Below are positions 13,551 through 24,550 of a stretch of DNA of 47,737 nt, one piece after another (positions within the stretch are counted from its first letter, which is position 1; the number at the start of each line of letters is the position of its first letter). The stretch lies in assembly GCA_002104895.1 (NCBI GenBank), contig MCFG01000169.1, forward strand, positions 90,001 to 137,737. The letters are read 5' to 3'. This DNA comes from Anaeromyces robustus. Taxonomy: Eukaryota > Neocallimastigomycota > Neocallimastigomycetes > Neocallimastigales > Neocallimastigaceae. The position numbers were made by a program, and so were the translations under genes. The notes beneath the pieces are model-generated. The model was not told the origin of the DNA. It saw only the letters and a program-made list of their open reading frames with translations, and did no database searches.

Positions 13551-15183
13551 TTATTATTTTATTTTTATTTTATTTTCATATAGAAGATGTTTTATATCTT
13601 TATATAATTTTATTATTTACTTTTATATTTAAATATATTTCATGAATATGAGTAATGAATAGGAATAGGAATAAGAATAGGAATAGGAATATTAAATAAA
13701 TAAAACTTTTATTTATCTATTTTATAATATTATAATATTATAATATAATATAATAAAATATAATTTTTTTTTTGATTTTCCTTTTAATCTAATTTAAAAT
13801 TATTTTTCCCATTTTTTTTTATAGGAGACATTTTTTACCTAAATGATCATCAAATAAATAAAGAATTAAGAAATTAAAAAAATTTATTTAATTTATTTAT
13901 TACTAAATATTTAATTAACTTTATATATAGATTAATTTTACCGATTTTTCTGTTTCCAATTTATTTATTTATTTTTTTTTTTTTTATAAATCTATTTTAA
14001 ATAACTATTTAATAATATTTAATAATACTATTTAATAATAATATTTAATATTAATAATTGAATAATAATTATTATATTCATTTTATAACTATTATACTAA
14101 TTATTATTATTAATATTATTATTAATTAATTAATTAATAATGACCAAAAATTTTTCATTAGTAAAATTAATATAATTATAAAAAATATTAAATTTTATAT
14201 TAGTTGAATGTATAATTCTATTTTTTTTTTTTTTTTTTTTTTTTGTTTCTTTGTGGAACATTTTTTTCTATTTATTATTTTTCTATTTATTATTATTATT
14301 ATTTATTATAATTTACATTTTTTTTTCTTATTTTTGTAAATGATTTTTATTTTTATATTCATTCATAAATAATAATATTAAAATCCTTTTTTTTTTTTTT
14401 TTTACTAATTTGTTATATAACCTTTTCTTTTCCCTTTTTCCTTTTTTTTTTTTTTTTTGAATAAAAATAGAAATTATAATTAATATTGTTATTCTAAATG
14501 ATTAGATAATAATAATAAAATATATTTATATATTTATTTATTATTAGTAAAAATATGAAAAAAATAAGAAAAAAAAAAACTAATTTAAAAGTAGAGAAAA
14601 AAAAATAAATTCAATAATACTATAAATGAAAATATACAAATGAAAATATGAAACATTTCATTGATCATGTATTTATCTTATCAATGTACAAGTTTTTCAT
14701 TTTTGTTTCAGAATTAATAAATAATAATTTAATAATTAATAATTAATAATGATTAAAATGTTTAATTATTAATTATTAGAGAGACAAATAATTATAAAAA
14801 AATATATATATTATATATATTATATATATTTTGTTTTTATTTTTTTATAAACATCATTATTATAATAATTATTATTATAATAATTATTATTGTAATAGTT
14901 ATAGATAAAAAAGAGAGATAGATAGATGTTATATTTATTATAATTATAATTATAATTATAATTATTATTATTATTGTAGATAATATTTATAATAATTATA
15001 AATTATAAGTATTTAATATTTTTTTTCATTAATAAAAGTAAAAATTATTTCCTTATTTATTTTATAAATATTCTATACTATTTCTTATACTTTTTTTGTT
15101 TTTAATTTATATTATATTTCATTATATATAATAAAAGTTTTTTTTTTTTTTTTTTTTTTTTCTTAACCAAAGTAAATATATTT

Positions 15184-15296
15184 AAAATAAAATAAAATAA
15201 AATAAAATAAAATAAAATAAAATAAAATAAAATAAAATAAAATAAAATAAAATAAAATAAAATAAAATAAAATAAAATAAAATAAAATAAAATAAA
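15184..15296. repeat. (AAAAT)n pentanucleotide array
   Basis: About 22 uninterrupted AAAAT units on the plus strand in intergenic DNA. Confidence 0.93.
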
Positions 15297-15940
15297 TTAT
15301 TTTTTTATTTTCATATAATTCTTTCTATAATTTATTTTACGTTATTTTTATTTTTATTTTTATTTTTATATAATATTGTGAATTCCACTTGTTAATATTC
15401 AATATATATATATATATATATATTAATTATTATATTATTTTTTTTATTATATTTTAAAATAAAATATATTCTATATTTAATTTTCTTTCTTTTATATTTC
15501 ATTTTATTATTTTATTATTTTTTCCCCTTTTATTAAAGTAATAAAAAAAGCAATAAATAAAAAAAAAAAGATTTTTTTTTTTTTTCTTTTTATTAATGTA
15601 TTACAATGTGGCCTATAAAAATAAATAAATAAGTTAATATATAAAATGAATGAATAAACAATAAATAAAAAAATAAATAAATATAGAATTTTATCTTGAC
15701 CTTTGTATTTAAATTTAAATTTAAATTTAACCTTTGTATTTTATACTTTTTTTTTTTTTTTGTTATATTAGCCAGTTTATTTTTACTTGAAAATTACATT
15801 AAAATAAAAAAATATACATGTAATAAAAAAAAAAAATTATAATAATACCAATACATTTTTTTTTTTTAATTTATATATAAATATATGTATAAATCAAATA
15901 CTATTAATGACTATAAAAAATTCATAAATAAATAAATTAA

Positions 15941-15968
<28 letters not shown>

Positions 15969-15972
<4 letters not shown>

Positions 15973-16031
15973 ATAATATAATATAATATAATATAATATA
16001 ATATAATATAATATAATATAATATAATATAA
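15969..16031. repeat. (ATAAT)n pentanucleotide array
   Basis: About a dozen AATAT/ATAAT units directly upstream of the splice acceptor proposed for the ankyrin gene. Confidence 0.9.
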
Positions 16032-16063
16032 TAAATTAATGATAATTATTTTTTCCATTATAG

Positions 16064-16894
16064 ATTGTAGTACATCCGATAGATGATAAAAAATTTTATT
16101 TTAAACATTATTATACAAGTTATGCTTATTTAAATAAATTATGTGAAAATGGAAAAATAAATTTAGTAAAATATTTTATTGAAAATGGAATGAATATAAA
16201 TAAAAGAAACAGAAAAGGAGAAACAGCAATATTTTATGCATGTAAAAGTAAAAATGAAAACTTAGTAAGATATTTAATTGAACATGGAGCAGATATAAAT
16301 AAAGAAAATGAAGATGGTGAAGCAGTAATATTTAATGCTTGCTCAAGTGGAAATAAAAATTTAGTAAAATATTTAATTGACCTTGGCATGGATATAAATA
16401 AAAAAAAAAGAAATGGTGAAACACCATTATTTAATGCCTGTTCAAGTGGGAATGAAAATTTAGTAAAATATTTAATTGACCTTAGTGTGGATATAGATAA
16501 AGAAAATAAAGATGGTGAAACACCATTATTTAAAGCATGTTTAAATGGAAATGAAAATTTAGTAAAATATTTAATTGAACATGGAGCAGGTATAAATAAA
16601 GAAACCGAAGGTGGTTGCACACCATTATTTTTGGCATGTGGAAGTGGAAATGAAGATTTAGTAAAATATATAATTGACCTTGGTGCAAATATAAGTAAAG
16701 AAGATAAAGATGGTTACACACCATTTTTTGCAGCATGTTTGAGGGGAAATGAAAATTTAGTAAAATATTTAGTTGGACATGGAGCAAATATAAATAAAGA
16801 AACCAAGAATGGTTACACACCATTATTTTTGGCATGTTCAAATGGAAATAAAAATATAATAAAATATTTAATTGAACATGGAGCACATAAATAA
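16064..16894 (+). CDS. Ankyrin-repeat protein, 3' exon
   Basis: The frame is open upstream of the first ATG (16190) back to a TAG at 16061, which is also the AG of a plausible acceptor (TTTTCCATTATAG). I therefore start the exon at 16064, beginning IVVHPIDDKKFYF; no upstream exon was found. One degenerate and seven full 33-residue ankyrin repeats follow, with the pattern INKExxDGxTPLFxACxxGN then LVKYLIEHGAN. Ankyrin repeats bind other proteins, and no catalytic domain is visible. The ORF stops inside a repeat (HGAHK-stop). Relative to the repeat consensus a 2-bp deletion near 16885 causes this; the other frame continues for only about 16 codons. The repeats are alike at DNA level, which suggests recent internal duplication. 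It could be a fragment of a longer, decaying gene, like the array downstream. Confidence 0.62.
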   Translation: MVVHPIDDKKFYFKHYYTSYAYLNKLCENGKINLVKYFIENGMNINKRNRKGETAIFYACKSKNENLVRYLIEHGADINKENEDGEAVIFNACSSGNKNLVKYLIDLGMDINKKKRNGETPLFNACSSGNENLVKYLIDLSVDIDKENKDGETPLFKACLNGNENLVKYLIEHGAGINKETEGGCTPLFLACGSGNEDLVKYIIDLGANISKEDKDGYTPFFAACLRGNENLVKYLVGHGANINKETKNGYTPLFLACSNGNKNIIKYLIEHGAHK

Positions 16895-17096
16895 AGAAGA
16901 TGATAAAAAAAAAAAAAATAGTAAAAATACCAATAATGATAACTAATAAAATTATTATATCATAGAAATATAATTAAAAATATAATTAGAGGAAATTTTT
17001 TCTTCAATACAGAACTAAAAATAAGAAAAAAAAAAATTTTTTTTTTAATATATAGCTGTTTGAAAATAATCATCTCATCTCGATACTATCATTTGA

Positions 17097-17131
<35 letters not shown>

Positions 17132-17247
17132 TATATATTTTAAATTATTTATGGTTAAAAATGTAATTATTAAAAAAAATAAATAAATAAATAAATAATA
17201 AAATAATTAGTATAAAAAAAAATTTTTTTTTTTTTTAATTTTTATAT

Positions 17248-18129
17248 AAATATTTAATTGAACATGGAGCAGATATAAATAAAAAAACCAAAGTAATTAA
17301 AAAAGGGAAAAGGACTGGATATAAATAAAGTCAATAGCGATGGTGAAAAACTCTTATTCAATGCCTGCAAAAGCAGAAATGAAAGTTTAGTTAAGTTTTT
17401 AATTGAACTTGGAGTAGAGGTAAACATAAACAACAATTCAAGTAAAACACCATTACTTAATGCATGTGAAAATGGAAATGTAGATATAGTTAAAAATTTT
17501 AATGGATCATGGAGCTGATATAAATAGGGAAAGAAGTAATGGTGAAACACCAATATTTAACACATGTTTAAGTGGGAATATAAATTTAGTAACATATTTA
17601 ATTGAACATGGAGCAAACATAAATAAAGTAAACTGGTATGGTAAAACTCCTTTATTTAATGCATGTGAAAATAGAAATGTAGATTTATTTAAAAATTTAA
17701 TTGAGATACATGGAGCAAACATAAATAAAGAAGATAGATATGGTGAATATCTATTATTTGAGGCTTGTAAATAAAGGAAATAAAAGTTTAGTAAAATATT
17801 TAATTAAAAAAGGAATGGATATATAAATAAAGTAAGTAAAAATGGTAGAACACCATTATTTGAAGCATGTTCAAGTGGAAATGAAATTTTAGTAAAATAT
17901 TTAATTGAACATGGAGCAGATGTTAATAAAGAAAATAAGGATGGTGAAACACCTTTATTTTATGCTTATGAAAGTGAAAATTATAGTTTAGTAAAATATT
18001 TAATAGCATATGGAGGAGTTAATATTCATAAATAGAATAAATAGGGTAAAAAAAAAAAAAAAAACACTATTAATAGCAGCAGAATATTACAATAAAAATA
18101 TAATTGATATTTTATCTCATTATAAATGA
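17248..18129 (+). pseudogene. Decayed ankyrin-repeat array
   Basis: At least six ankyrin units resembling those at 16190-16894 are spread over several frames. Pieces seen: KYLIEHGADINKKTK from 17248; a second piece from about 17310, with LLFNACKSRNESLVKFLIEL and TPLLNACENGN; a clean stretch from 17502 to 17774 with three repeats; a short piece KSLVKYLIKKGMDI near 17790; and a last stretch from about 17823 with SKNGRTPLFEACSSGNEILV. Small indels near 17300, 17498, 17770 and 17822 shift the frame. In-frame TAGs interrupt the end near 18030, beside a long A-run. The final residues (TLLIAAEYYNKNIIDIL) look like the natural last repeat of such a protein. I read it as a dead tandem relative of the gene upstream; splicing cannot join these pieces cleanly. 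Confidence 0.8.
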
Positions 18130-18435
18130 AAACATTTAAAAAAAGTAAAGTGAAAAAAAATAAAAAAAAAAAAAAAAAAAAAAAATTTAAAATTCATTTT
18201 ATTTTAATATAATTCTTTCTATAATTTATTTTATTTTTAATTTTAATTTTAAATTTCTATCTTCTCTTTTTTTATATATATATTCATTCTAATTGTTTTA
18301 TTATTTTATGTATATATGAAAATATTTTTTTTTTTTTTTTTTAAAAAAAAAAAATTAATAATAATAATAAAATAATAAACTTTATTATAATAAAGAAAAA
18401 AAGCTATAAGAAAGAATGTATTATAATTGGTTTAT

Positions 18436-19683
18436 TTAGTGTTCATCTGGACTATTTTCAGTTGATTTTTTAGATTCTAATTTTATACGATAAACATGTT
18501 GATAATCAAGTTTACGATAGTAATTAGCTTCTAAATTTAATGTATCATAAATAACTGTCCATTCTGTTTTTGCTTCTTGACTATCTTGTTTTGCAGCTAT
18601 CATAGATTCCTTTATTTCTGTATAATTCATAATTGGTTTTGCTTTGTAAAATTTCATTAAATCATTAAATCTTTTATCAATTGGATATTCAGAATTATGT
18701 CCTTCTGGAATATCTTCACTAACATAATAATTAGTCAATACTGGAGTTTCAGTAATGTACATTTTATCATTGTAGTATTCAATAGCAACAGATTTACCAG
18801 TTGTATCAGAAATTTGATAATGAACATTTTGAATTGAACCATCATAATTCAAAGATTTTAATAATTCAATAGCTTCATTGACAGTAGCAGCTTTATCCAA
18901 GATAAGACGAACAGCAGTAGTATGAGAAATAGTTTTCTTATTAGGTTCATTTTGAAAAGTTTTCCATAAAGTACCATCTAATACAGAATTCAAAGTAATA
19001 CTTAATCCTTTTTCATTTATACCATCTACTGGATAAATAATAGCGAATAATTTTACAAGTTGTTCTAATTCATTTTTATTATTTGTTTTGAATAATTGAG
19101 CAACACCATTTACATCTGAACTTGAAATAGAAGAATAACCATGATCTGGATAATTAGCAAGAACTAATAAATTAGTAGTTGGTGTCATATCATAATCTCT
19201 TCCAAAGTAATAACCACCTTTATTATTTTAATATACAAAGAACTACAACCAAATTCCTGTGCTAATTCTTCTGCAGTTTTAAATAATTTTGTAAGATTAT
19301 ATCCCATATAATCATATATAAAATTCAAATGTTCATTAATACCACCACCACCACTTTCTAAGAATTGATCTAACCCATAATCACCTCTAAATTCAGTAAT
19401 AGCAAAATTATTATTAGATATATTTTGGAAATTATCGGTAGGTTTAATTATTTTTAAATCTTCTTTTTTCTTCAACTGGATTGGTTTTGATATTTTCACT
19501 TGAATTAACATTACATTTTTTCTTTATTACAACTTTTTTATTAGTATGTCCAAATAATTTATTAGCTTCATCAATATTTCTATCCACATTTATAGTATTG
19601 GTTTTTTCCTCAACAATTGGAGAAGACCAAACTAATGTACATGCAAGTAATGTAAAAATAACTTGAATTTTGTTGAATTTCAT
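18436..19683 (-). pseudogene. Secreted choloylglycine/linear-amide C-N hydrolase, two frame breaks
   Basis: Three overlapping minus-strand frames together cover the full length of one enzyme. Frame 1 from ATG 19683 has a signal peptide (MKFNKIQVIFTLLACTLVWS). Frame 2 (about 19469-19228) has DYGLDQFLESGGGGINEHL and EEFGC-type context ending EFGCSS; the Cys codon at 19247-19245 is the expected Ntn-hydrolase nucleophile. Frame 3 (to 18436) has the YYFGRDYDM motif, then PVDGINEKGLSI and TTAVRLILDKAATVNEAIEL. The family (penicillin V acylase/bile salt hydrolase, also other linear amides) cleaves non-peptide amide bonds; substrate cannot be assigned. Both breaks fall in A-runs (T-runs 19464-19469 and 19226-19229 on the plus strand), consistent with one missing base each, from mutation or sequencing error. 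Such enzymes are common in gut Firmicutes, so bacterial transfer with an added secretion signal is a reasonable inference. Confidence 0.75.
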
Positions 19684-19815
19684 TTTTTTTTTTTTTATTT
19701 ATTTTTTTTTTATTTTTTTTTTTTTATAATTAATAATATTCTTATTACTTTATAAAAATTTATTTATTATAATAATAATTTTTTATTTTTATTTTTTTTT
19801 TTTAATATTATTTCT

Positions 19816-19830
19816 TTTTGGTTTGTTTTG

Positions 19831-19858
<28 letters not shown>
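19816..19858. repeat. (GTTTT)n array
   Basis: Seven or so GTTTT units followed by a poly-T run, in the short interval between the hydrolase start and the transposable element. Confidence 0.85.
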
Positions 19859-19861
<3 letters not shown>

Positions 19862-19946
19862 TTTTTTTTTTTTTTAAAAAAACATGAAATGATATTTATT
19901 CTATATATATACTTTTTTTTTTTTTTTTTTCATTTATTATTTATTT

Positions 19947-19955
19947 AATATATTA
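19947..19955. repeat. Left 9-bp target site duplication
   Basis: AATATATTA immediately precedes the left end of the Mutator-like element and recurs directly after its right end (21519-21527). The 9-bp size is typical of Mutator-like elements. The A/T composition weakens its value as evidence taken alone. Confidence 0.6.
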
Positions 19956-20050
19956 GGGAGAAGTGCATTTCGGAATCGTACATTATTGTATGTGGCTTGA
20001 TGATAAAATATTTTATAGCCACATTTATCAAAAATAAATAAATAAATATA

Positions 20051-20345
20051 TAAATAACTAAATAAAATCAAAATAATATTTTATTAATAATCTTTTAAAT
20101 AATATTTTGTTAAAAATTGTATTATAAAAAAGGACTTGTTCTGTTATCATTAAATAAATAAAACTATTATAATTATTAAATAAATAATTATTGTAATAAA
20201 TAATAAATATATAAATAAATAAATACATAAATAATTAAATAAAATTAAATATTATTTTATTAATAATCTTTTAAATAATATTTTGTTAAAAATTGTATAT
20301 AAAAAAGGACTTGTTCTGTTATCATTAAATAAATAAAACTATTAT
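20051..20345. repeat. Two ~117-bp direct repeats inside the MULE
   Basis: Copies at about 20051-20170 and 20229-20345 share AATAATCTTTTAAATAATAT, the segment AAAAAAGGACTTGTTCTG and the end TTATCATTAAATAAATAAAA. They are nearly identical and in the same orientation, with about 58 bp of AT-rich sequence between them. Confidence 0.88.
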
Positions 20346-20386
20346 ATTTTAAAAATAATTATTTACATAAATATAATACTAATTAT

Positions 20387-20721
20387 TGGAATTATTATAA
20401 GAATATAGAGCATATAACAAATAATGCTTCAGAATATTTTAATAATTACTTAAATAATTTATTTCCAAAAAAATCTTCATTTTTTAAATTAATTTATATA
20501 TTAAAAAAAGAAGAATCCTTTTCCTACAATGATTACGAAATGAGAATTAATGGAATCTGGAGAAAAAAACAAAAAATAATTAAAAAACTGATGAAATAAA
20601 AAATATAATTGAAAATTATAAGTATATGGAAAAAGATTATATTTATAATGGATATGATAGAAAAGATATTGTTGAATTATGGTATAATTGCTTAATTGAT
20701 TTAAATAATAAAAAATACTAA
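20387..20721 (+). pseudogene. MULE transposase, C-terminal remnant
   Basis: The first frame reads WNYYKNIEHITNNASEYFNN, then PKKSSFFKLIYILKKEE and NGIWRKKQ. This matches the region after the catalytic core in fungal MULE transposase-domain proteins (W-x-Y, T-N-N-x-x-E, F-P-K-K, then an R-I-N-x-G-x-W-R segment). A one-base shift near 20580-20595 moves the continuation to another frame, ending ELWYNCLIDLNNKKY-stop at 20721. There is no start codon, and the DDE catalytic core that should precede it is absent. It cannot be functional. Confidence 0.72.
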
Positions 20722-21451
20722 TTTTTTATTATAAATTAGTATTTTTCTAACCTTTTTAAATTATATGTTATGCTTAATTATTGTTCTTGTAACAATATAA
20801 GGAAATAAAATTACTTTAAGATTTTTTTTAGCTAGTTTTTAGCTAAATTATATCTAAAACTGATCTATTTAACTATAATTAAAATATAATTAATATCAAT
20901 ATCAAAATTTTTAGTATAAAAATATTATTAATATCAATATCAAAATTTTTAATATAAATATATTATTATTAATATCAATATCAAATTTTTTAGTATAAAA
21001 ATATTATCAATATCAATGTCAATCTTATTTAGTAAAAATAATAATATCAATTATGTTTAAAAAATCATTAAATAAATATTTTTTTATTTTTTTATTATTT
21101 TATTAAAATTTTAGTTATTATTATTACAATTTAATAATAAAATAAATTAAAATATTGTATATAAATAATTTTAAATATAAATGAAAAATATTATAAAATA
21201 TTAAATAAAATAAAAGACTTTGAAAAAATATGATTTTTGTTTGTTTGTAAAAGTTAATGAATAACTTGAATCTTTCTTTTTTAAATTTTTTTTGTATTCT
21301 TTTGTATTTTTTTTTTCAATTCTTTGATTTTATTATAATTATTTTTATTTCATTTTATTTCATTTTTTAATTTGTAATTATTAATTATAATTTTTAATTA
21401 TTATTTATTTATTTATTCATTTATTTAATATATAAAATTTCATGCGCCACA

Positions 21452-21511
21452 GATTCCGAAATGCACAATTCCGAAATGCACGATTCCGAAATGCACGATT
21501 GCGAAATGCAC
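21452..21511. repeat. Four tandem 15-bp units in the right MULE terminus
   Basis: Four head-to-tail copies of GATTCCGAAATGCAC with at most one change each. The unit is the inverted core found once at the left end (19963-19977). Subterminal arrays like this are often transposase binding sites. Confidence 0.92.
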
Positions 21512-21518
21512 CACATTC

Positions 21519-21527
21519 AATATATTA
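21519..21527. repeat. Right 9-bp target site duplication
   Basis: AATATATTA, identical to 19947-19955, directly follows the right end of the MULE. Confidence 0.6.
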
Positions 21528-22260
21528 TTATATTGAATATAATAAATTAATAAAACTTAATTTTATTATTTTTTTGAATTATTTTAAAATTTGTATATTA
21601 ATTAATAATTAATAATTAAATTTCTATTATTTTTATATATTACACAAAAAAAAAATCATTTTTAACACAGAAATTCTTTTTATTCTTTTTTTTTTTTTTT
21701 TATTTATTTTTTCTTATTTATTATTATTGTTAGAATATGACAAATAACATTGTGACGACAAATTTTTATTAATAATAATAAAAATAAAAATTCATTAAAA
21801 TTCACTATAAATGTTATAAAAATTGAAGAGAAAGAAAAAATTGAAAAGGTAAAAATATATAAAATATATATAAAAAATATATGTATATATATATTTAAAC
21901 ATCTATATATATAGATATTTATTATAACATAAATATATCAATATTATAAAAACAAATCCTATAAATTTAAATGTAAACTTTTTTTTTATTGTTATTAATA
22001 GTTTTTTTTTTTTTTTTAAAAATTTTTGTAATACAATGATTTAGTGTAATATGAAAATATATTTTTTCTTTTTCTTTTTTTTTTTTTAAATCTAATATTT
22101 TTTTTTAAAAAAAAAAAAAAAAAAACTAAATTATTGATTTTTGTGTGTATTATTCTAGTATTATATATATTTTTTATTAACATAATTAACTAGTAAAAAA
22201 TTTTCATTTCATTATTATTAGTCTTTTTTTTTTTTTTTTTTTTTTAAAAAAAATTTCAAG
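21528..22260. other. AT-rich spacer
   Basis: No gene seen. Poly-T, poly-A and TATA-rich sequence lies between the MULE and the copied 5' end of the hydrolase gene. Confidence 0.6.
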
Positions 22261-22406
22261 TTATTTTTATTAGTATGTTCAAATAATTTATCAGCTTCAT
22301 CAATATTTCTATTCACATTTATATATATCGGTTTTTTCCTCAACAATTGAAGAAGACCAAGCTAATGTGAATAATAAAAAAATAACTTGAATTTTGCTGA
22401 ATTCAT
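22261..22406 (-). pseudogene. Copied 5' end of the C-N hydrolase gene
   Basis: Read on the minus strand from the ATG at 22406, this segment follows the first 140 or so bases of the hydrolase gene at 19683 closely. Shared stretches include the reverse complements of GGTTTTTTCCTCAACAATTG and TCAATATTTCTAT. A deletion in the signal-peptide region shifts the frame and brings an early stop after about 14 codons. Similarity ends near 22261 in a poly-A/T run. It is a truncated duplicate. With the parent it brackets the MULE, so an old tandem duplication predating the transposon insertion is likely. Confidence 0.85.
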
Positions 22407-22932
22407 TTTTTTTTTTTTTTTTATTTTATTTTTTATTTTATTTTATTTTATTTTAAATATAATATAATGTAATATAATATAAATTAAAAAAAGCAAAAAA
22501 AAGTATAAGAATAAAAAAGAGCAAAAAAAAAAAAAAAAAAAAAAAAATTGAAAATAAGTTTCCTTATAGATATAAATAAATAAAATAAGAAATATATATA
22601 TATTAAAAATGATAAATATATATATATATATATAAAATAAAAATTATAAAAAGATATTCTTTTTTTTTTTTTTTCAAATTATTATGAAATATGATTATTT
22701 TATAATTATATCTATGAAATTTTTTTTTATTTATTTATTTATATTATATAAATTAAATTATTATAATGATTTTTATTATTACAATTATTTATTTATTTAT
22801 TTATTTATTTATATTTTTATTTTTTTTTTTTTATAATTTATTTTAATTTTCTATTATTTAAAAAAAATTTTTTTTTATTCATTTATATATTTATATATAT
22901 ATTTTTTTTATTTTAAATATATATATATTTTT
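22407..22932. other. AT-rich spacer with TTTA and AT repeats
   Basis: No gene seen. It holds homopolymers, (TTTA)n and TATATA tracts between the copied hydrolase 5' end and the stop codon of the PDI-like gene on the same strand. Confidence 0.6.
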
Positions 22933-24519
22933 TTATTCATCATCATCATCTTTCTTTTCATTTTCTTCATCATCATCATCATATATAGATGGTGGTGGAG
23001 TATAAGTTGATGTTTTTATAGCATAAGTAGTTGATGATAATTCATAATAGGTACCAGCTAAAAATTTAAAAATTATAAAAATAAAATAAAATAAAATAAA
23101 ATATTAATATATATATATATATCTATAATTAATTAAAAAAATAGATAAAATAATTTATAATAAAATATAAAATAAATAAATAAATAAATAAATAAAATAA
23201 AATAAAAAATAATGCATACTCATAGGCATATCTTTTTTTGTATTCAAATTATCAAAGTAATATTCAGCTTCATCTTCACCACTATCTTCATCTTCTGAAT
23301 CATTAGATCCTTCCATTTCTTTACCATAACCAAAACGTGTAAAAATAAGATTTGGATCTTGTAAATATTTAGTAATTCTTTCTTCTTCTTCTTCATTATC
23401 TTCAAGTTCATCAGAATCAACTTCTAAAGCTTCTTTTTCTTTATAATCTTCAAGTGTAAAACTAGCTTTTGGTTTATAGCTATTTATTTATATAAAGAAA
23501 AACAATAATAAAAAAAAAAAAAAAGGAAAAAAAAAAAGATAAAATAAAAAATAAAGATAATTATATAAATTAATAAATAAATAAATTAATAAATAAATAA
23601 ATAAATAGTTATTATAATTAAAATAATGATAATAATAATAAATTCTTTTTTTTTTAAATATGTATTAATATATATATATTTTTATTATACATATAAACAG
23701 ATAGTAAACTTACAAAGAATGTAATTGAACCCATTTATCTATAGTAACGGCACTTCTTCCAGCATTATCTGGATAAACGAAAAACTCCTTCTTTTTTCTA
23801 GTATATGGACTTGCTTTAAATAATACCACTGTTGGATAACCTATATAATATTTTTTTTTTTTTTTCAAAAATAATAATAATAGTAATAATAATAATAATA
23901 ATAATAATTAATATTTCATTAATATTTCATTCTATTTAATCAATATATATATATATTATGATTTACATAATTATTTAATTATATAGCTATCATTTAAATA
24001 TATATTAATGTATATAATATTATATCATTTATTTATCTATTTATTTATTTATTTATTTATTTATTTACTTATTTATTTACTTATTTACTTATTTACTTAT
24101 TTACTTATTTACTTATTTACTTATTTACTTATTTACTTATTTACTTATTTACTTATTTACTTATTTACTTATTTACTTATTTACTTATTACTATTACTAT
24201 TATTATAAAAATATTAAACATAATATATATATATATTTACCTTCTAATTTTCTCCATAATGACATTTTTGGAATTTTTTGATCTTCTGCTTCATATTTAA
24301 CAACACTAAATTCAGAACGATAATTAATATATTTTTTACCTAATTTGACAAAAGTTTTTAACAACTATTTATAAAATATACATATATATTATTGATTAAA
24401 TAAATTATAATAAAATAAATTAAAATAAATAAGTGAATAAATAAAATAAAAATATATAGAAAAAAAAAATGTATATTATATATATATATATATATATGAA
24501 TATAAAAATATAAAAGTTG

Positions 24520-24550
<31 letters not shown>

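Larger units (their letters stand above)
11501..16063. other. Gene-poor AT-rich region with several satellites
   Basis: No supported gene. It holds poly-A and poly-T runs of 20-40 bases (for example near 11910-11950 and 12500-12530), a 14-bp tandem repeat near 13487-13550, an (AAAAT)n array at 15184-15296 and an (ATAAT)n array at 15969-16031. Any upstream exon of the ankyrin gene that starts at 16064 should lie here, but I cannot recognise one. Confidence 0.65.
19956..21518. mobile_element. Mutator-like (MULE) DNA transposon remnant
   Basis: A 1563-bp element. The left end contains GTGCATTTCGGAATCG at 19963. The right end, read on the other strand, contains the same core, so the ends are terminal inverted repeats each set 7 bp inside the predicted boundary. 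Both flanks carry AATATATTA, a 9-bp duplication as made by MULE transposition. The right terminus holds four tandem 15-bp copies of the core. Inside is the C-terminal remnant of a MULE-type transposase (20387-20721) and two copies of a roughly 117-bp direct repeat. The rest of the transposase is missing, so the copy is presumably non-autonomous. It sits between the hydrolase gene and a copy of that gene's 5' end. Confidence 0.8.

Noticed and set aside
16234-16886. Minus-strand frames of 118 and 128 residues with regular repeats
   Set aside because: Antisense of the ankyrin repeats; the periodicity comes from the plus-strand gene.
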